The notes under the pieces are model-generated. The model saw only the letters and a list, made by a program, of their open reading frames with translations. It searched no databases and was not told where the DNA came from. Made by a program: the position numbers and the translations under genes. Positions 6,080-7,081 of a stretch of DNA of 7,081 nucleotides are shown piece by piece; positions within the stretch are counted from its first letter, which is position 1, and every line of letters begins with the position of its first letter. Source of the DNA: Accumulibacter sp. (GTDB lineage Bacteria; Pseudomonadota; Gammaproteobacteria; Burkholderiales; Rhodocyclaceae); NCBI GenBank assembly GCA_003538495.1, contig DPSD01000481.1, positions 436 to 7,516 of the forward strand, written 5' to 3'.

Positions 6080-6583
6080 ATGCGTCGCTCCTTCTTTCCC
6101 ACATCGGCTCGTCACGACCTGTCGCGTTTCTCCCTCAAGCAACTGATCGCCTGGGGCGACCACCTCAAAGTCAATCAGCCCCAGATAGACGCCCAGCACG
6201 AGGCAATCTTCAATCTCGCCCTGGAAATCGCCAGCGTCTGGCAGGATCGCGGCGATCTCAAACGACTGCAGGCCCTTGCCGAGAAGCTCGACAAGATCCT
6301 TGAAGCGCATTTCCGGTTCGAGGAACGGAAGCTGGCCGAGATCCGCTATCCGAAACTGGCCGAGCACAAGGCGGAGCACAAGCTGATGCTCGACGACTTG
6401 CAGACCATCCGCGGCCGTCTCGACAGATCACCGTCCGAGCGGATGCTTGCCGAAACCGGGTGGGCCTTCCAGAACTTCGTCCTTGGCCTGACTGTTGGCC
6501 ACATCTTCAACAGCGACATGGATTACGCGCTTCATGCCCGCCAGGCCGAGAGCGACGAAGATCAGGTCTGGCCCGCTTCATGA
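6080..6583 (+). CDS. Bacteriohemerythrin (single-domain, non-haem di-iron O2-binding protein)
   Basis: A cytoplasmic four-helix-bundle protein that binds O2 reversibly at a di-iron centre, used for oxygen storage, delivery or sensing. All seven expected iron ligands are visible: H40 (IDAQHEAIF), H77 and E81 (HFRFEE), H96 and H100 (HKAEH), H141 and D146 (HIFNSD). At 167 residues it is longer than the usual 130-140 owing to about 20 extra N-terminal residues (MRRSFFPTSARHDLSRFSLK) and a short acidic tail. No signalling domain (methyl-accepting, GGDEF or kinase) is fused. The start ATG at 6080 has GGAGG at 6067-6071, an ideal ribosome site with eight bases spacing, and lies about 56 bases from the predicted transcription start. 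It is the only rightward gene I can support and seems to stand alone. The family and ligand assignment are firm; whether it stores or senses O2 is open. Confidence 0.95.
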   Translation: MRRSFFPTSARHDLSRFSLKQLIAWGDHLKVNQPQIDAQHEAIFNLALEIASVWQDRGDLKRLQALAEKLDKILEAHFRFEERKLAEIRYPKLAEHKAEHKLMLDDLQTIRGRLDRSPSERMLAETGWAFQNFVLGLTVGHIFNSDMDYALHARQAESDEDQVWPAS

Positions 6584-6897
6584 ATCGCCGAGGCGCGATC
6601 TGGCAGCGTGGGCCATTCGCTACGAGCGCCTTCAATTCCGGGCGGGCGGCGCGTTGATCGGCATACAGAGCCGCGGCAGGATGGCCCAGAAACAAGGGCC
6701 ATGAGTCATCAACTTGACTTCAGCCACCTGCGCAACTCGCGCTTGACACCTAGCGGCGACGGCTGAATGTTAGATCTGACCCATTTCCATGCTTTCCGTG
6801 CCCTTGACCGCGGTTCCCTCCGAAACCATCCGCCTCAAAGTCTGAAAGTCCAGTCGCCATGACTATCTTTTTTGCACCCGGTACCTATGAAAACCGG
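6584..6897. other. Gene-poor stretch after hemerythrin with fragmentary open frames
   Basis: No intact gene is supported in these 314 bases. The GC-rich part ends around 6680 and the rest has more A/T than any other part of the window. On the minus strand 6770-6862 holds an open run of 30 codons after an upstream TAG, reading DFQTLRRMVSEGTAVKGTE and ending MEMGQI before TAA. It looks protein-like but has no credible start and may be the tail of a lost gene. The adjoining ATGGGTCAGATCTAACATT resembles sequence I associate with edges of transposase-related repeats in betaproteobacteria; this is a weak memory, not a match I can show. Confidence 0.45.
6681..6702 (+). terminator. Perfect 7-bp hairpin downstream of hemerythrin, possible terminator or mRNA-end structure
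   Basis: ATGGCCC (6681-6687) and GGGCCAT (6696-6702) are perfect inverted repeats around the eight-base loop AGAAACAA, 98 bases after the hemerythrin stop. No run of T follows on either strand, so it is not a standard intrinsic terminator. It might stabilise the 3' end of the hemerythrin mRNA, or be chance in GC-rich DNA. Confidence 0.3.
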
Positions 6898-7081
6898 CTA
6901 ACGGCTGGTGGTCGTGCTCGAACCATCGCGGTGAATGTAAAGATACTTGTCGCCTGAGTTCATGCTGCCAATGGCATACTCTTGCTGGTAGAGGTGACCG
7001 CGGCCACGACGCCATCCCGTTCCGGGTCGAGCGTTACGGTAGCGATGTGCGACCAGTTTCGAGTCTGTCGACTCCAGCGCG
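6898..7081 (-). CDS. Partial unidentified reading frame entering from the right edge (last 60 residues)
   Basis: On the minus strand a frame is open from the window edge (first full codon 7080-7078) to TAG at 6900-6898. It gives 60 residues rich in Arg, Gly, Ser and Tyr, with segments such as GTGWRRGRGHLYQQEYAIGS and GDKYLYIHRDGSSTTTSR at the end. I do not recognise a family. Codon choice is less G/C-biased at the third position than in the other genes, and one plus-strand frame across the same bases is open too, with an implausible Cys/Trp-rich product. It could be the C-terminus of a real gene, a horizontally acquired or degraded gene, or chance. Confidence 0.3.
   Translation of the reverse strand, partial: ALESTDSKLVAHRYRNARPGTGWRRGRGHLYQQEYAIGSMNSGDKYLYIHRDGSSTTTSR

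Noticed and set aside
5708..6102. Open frames on both strands between gloA and hemerythrin
   Set aside because: Products are Arg/Ala/Pro-rich, starts lack ribosome sites, and one would run across the hemerythrin promoter and start.
6507..6695. A 62-codon minus-strand frame over the end of hemerythrin
   Set aside because: Antisense to the hemerythrin C-terminus, no ribosome site, and an Arg/Pro/Ala-rich product.
6743..6772. Promoter from TTGACA at 6743-6748
   Set aside because: No -10-like hexamer lies 16-18 bases downstream (AATGTT at best) and no gene follows.
6853..6873. Intrinsic terminator: AGTC-GCCAT-GACT followed by a T-tract on the plus strand
   Set aside because: The stem is only four base pairs of mixed composition, too weak to be called a terminator despite the six T residues.
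1..7081. CRISPR array, tRNA, rRNA, phage or defence genes
   Set aside because: I looked for regular spaced repeats, cloverleaf-like ends and known defence motifs and saw none.

Overview
The window is GC-rich DNA with betaproteobacterial gene content. The gene types, GTG starts with GGAGG-type ribosome sites and heavy G/C at third positions would fit the Rhodocyclales or 'Candidatus Accumulibacter' neighbourhood. That placement is inference from style and remembered family resemblance; there is no rRNA or marker gene here to settle it.

Layout. Almost everything from 1 to 5686 is coded on the minus strand, so transcription runs right to left. At the right is gloA (lactoylglutathione lyase, 5300-5686). 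Four bases downstream lies a broken FmdE-family gene (4910-5295), with an apparent internal deletion and a frameshift. After a 197-base gap comes a tight gene string: a secreted YVTN-type beta-propeller protein (3724-4713), a secreted NodB-type polysaccharide deacetylase (2957-3727), an integral membrane fatty acid hydroxylase/sterol desaturase-family protein (1932-2960) and a small HD hydrolase resembling the ppGpp hydrolase domain of SpoT/Mesh1 (1427-1942). The first three are joined by 4-base ATGA stop/start overlaps and the fourth by an 11-base overlap, so these four are almost certainly translated from one mRNA. A LysE/RhtB-family exporter (750-1370) follows after 56 bases. After another 150 bases comes the start of a YbiT-type ABC-F ATPase (1-599), which runs off the left edge.

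To the right of gloA is a 393-base gene-free divergent region. It holds a good sigma70-type promoter (TTGACA, 16 bases, TATAAC) driving a plus-strand single-domain bacteriohemerythrin (6080-6583) with all seven iron ligands. The last 500 bases differ in texture: less GC-rich, with short open fragments, a perfect hairpin and one unidentified partial reading frame entering from the right edge on the minus strand. This may be the worn edge of a mobile or recombined segment.

How the genes may work together. The propeller, deacetylase and membrane hydroxylase all act at or beyond the inner membrane and are translationally coupled, which suggests a joint role in modifying an envelope glycan or lipid. 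The coupled HD hydrolase could tie that to nucleotide (perhaps alarmone) turnover. This is inference; no member is named to a known pathway. GloA is a housekeeping methylglyoxal detoxification enzyme, and hemerythrin is an O2-binding or O2-sensing protein common in bacteria of fluctuating oxygen habitats. I see no tRNA, rRNA, CRISPR array or intact insertion sequence.
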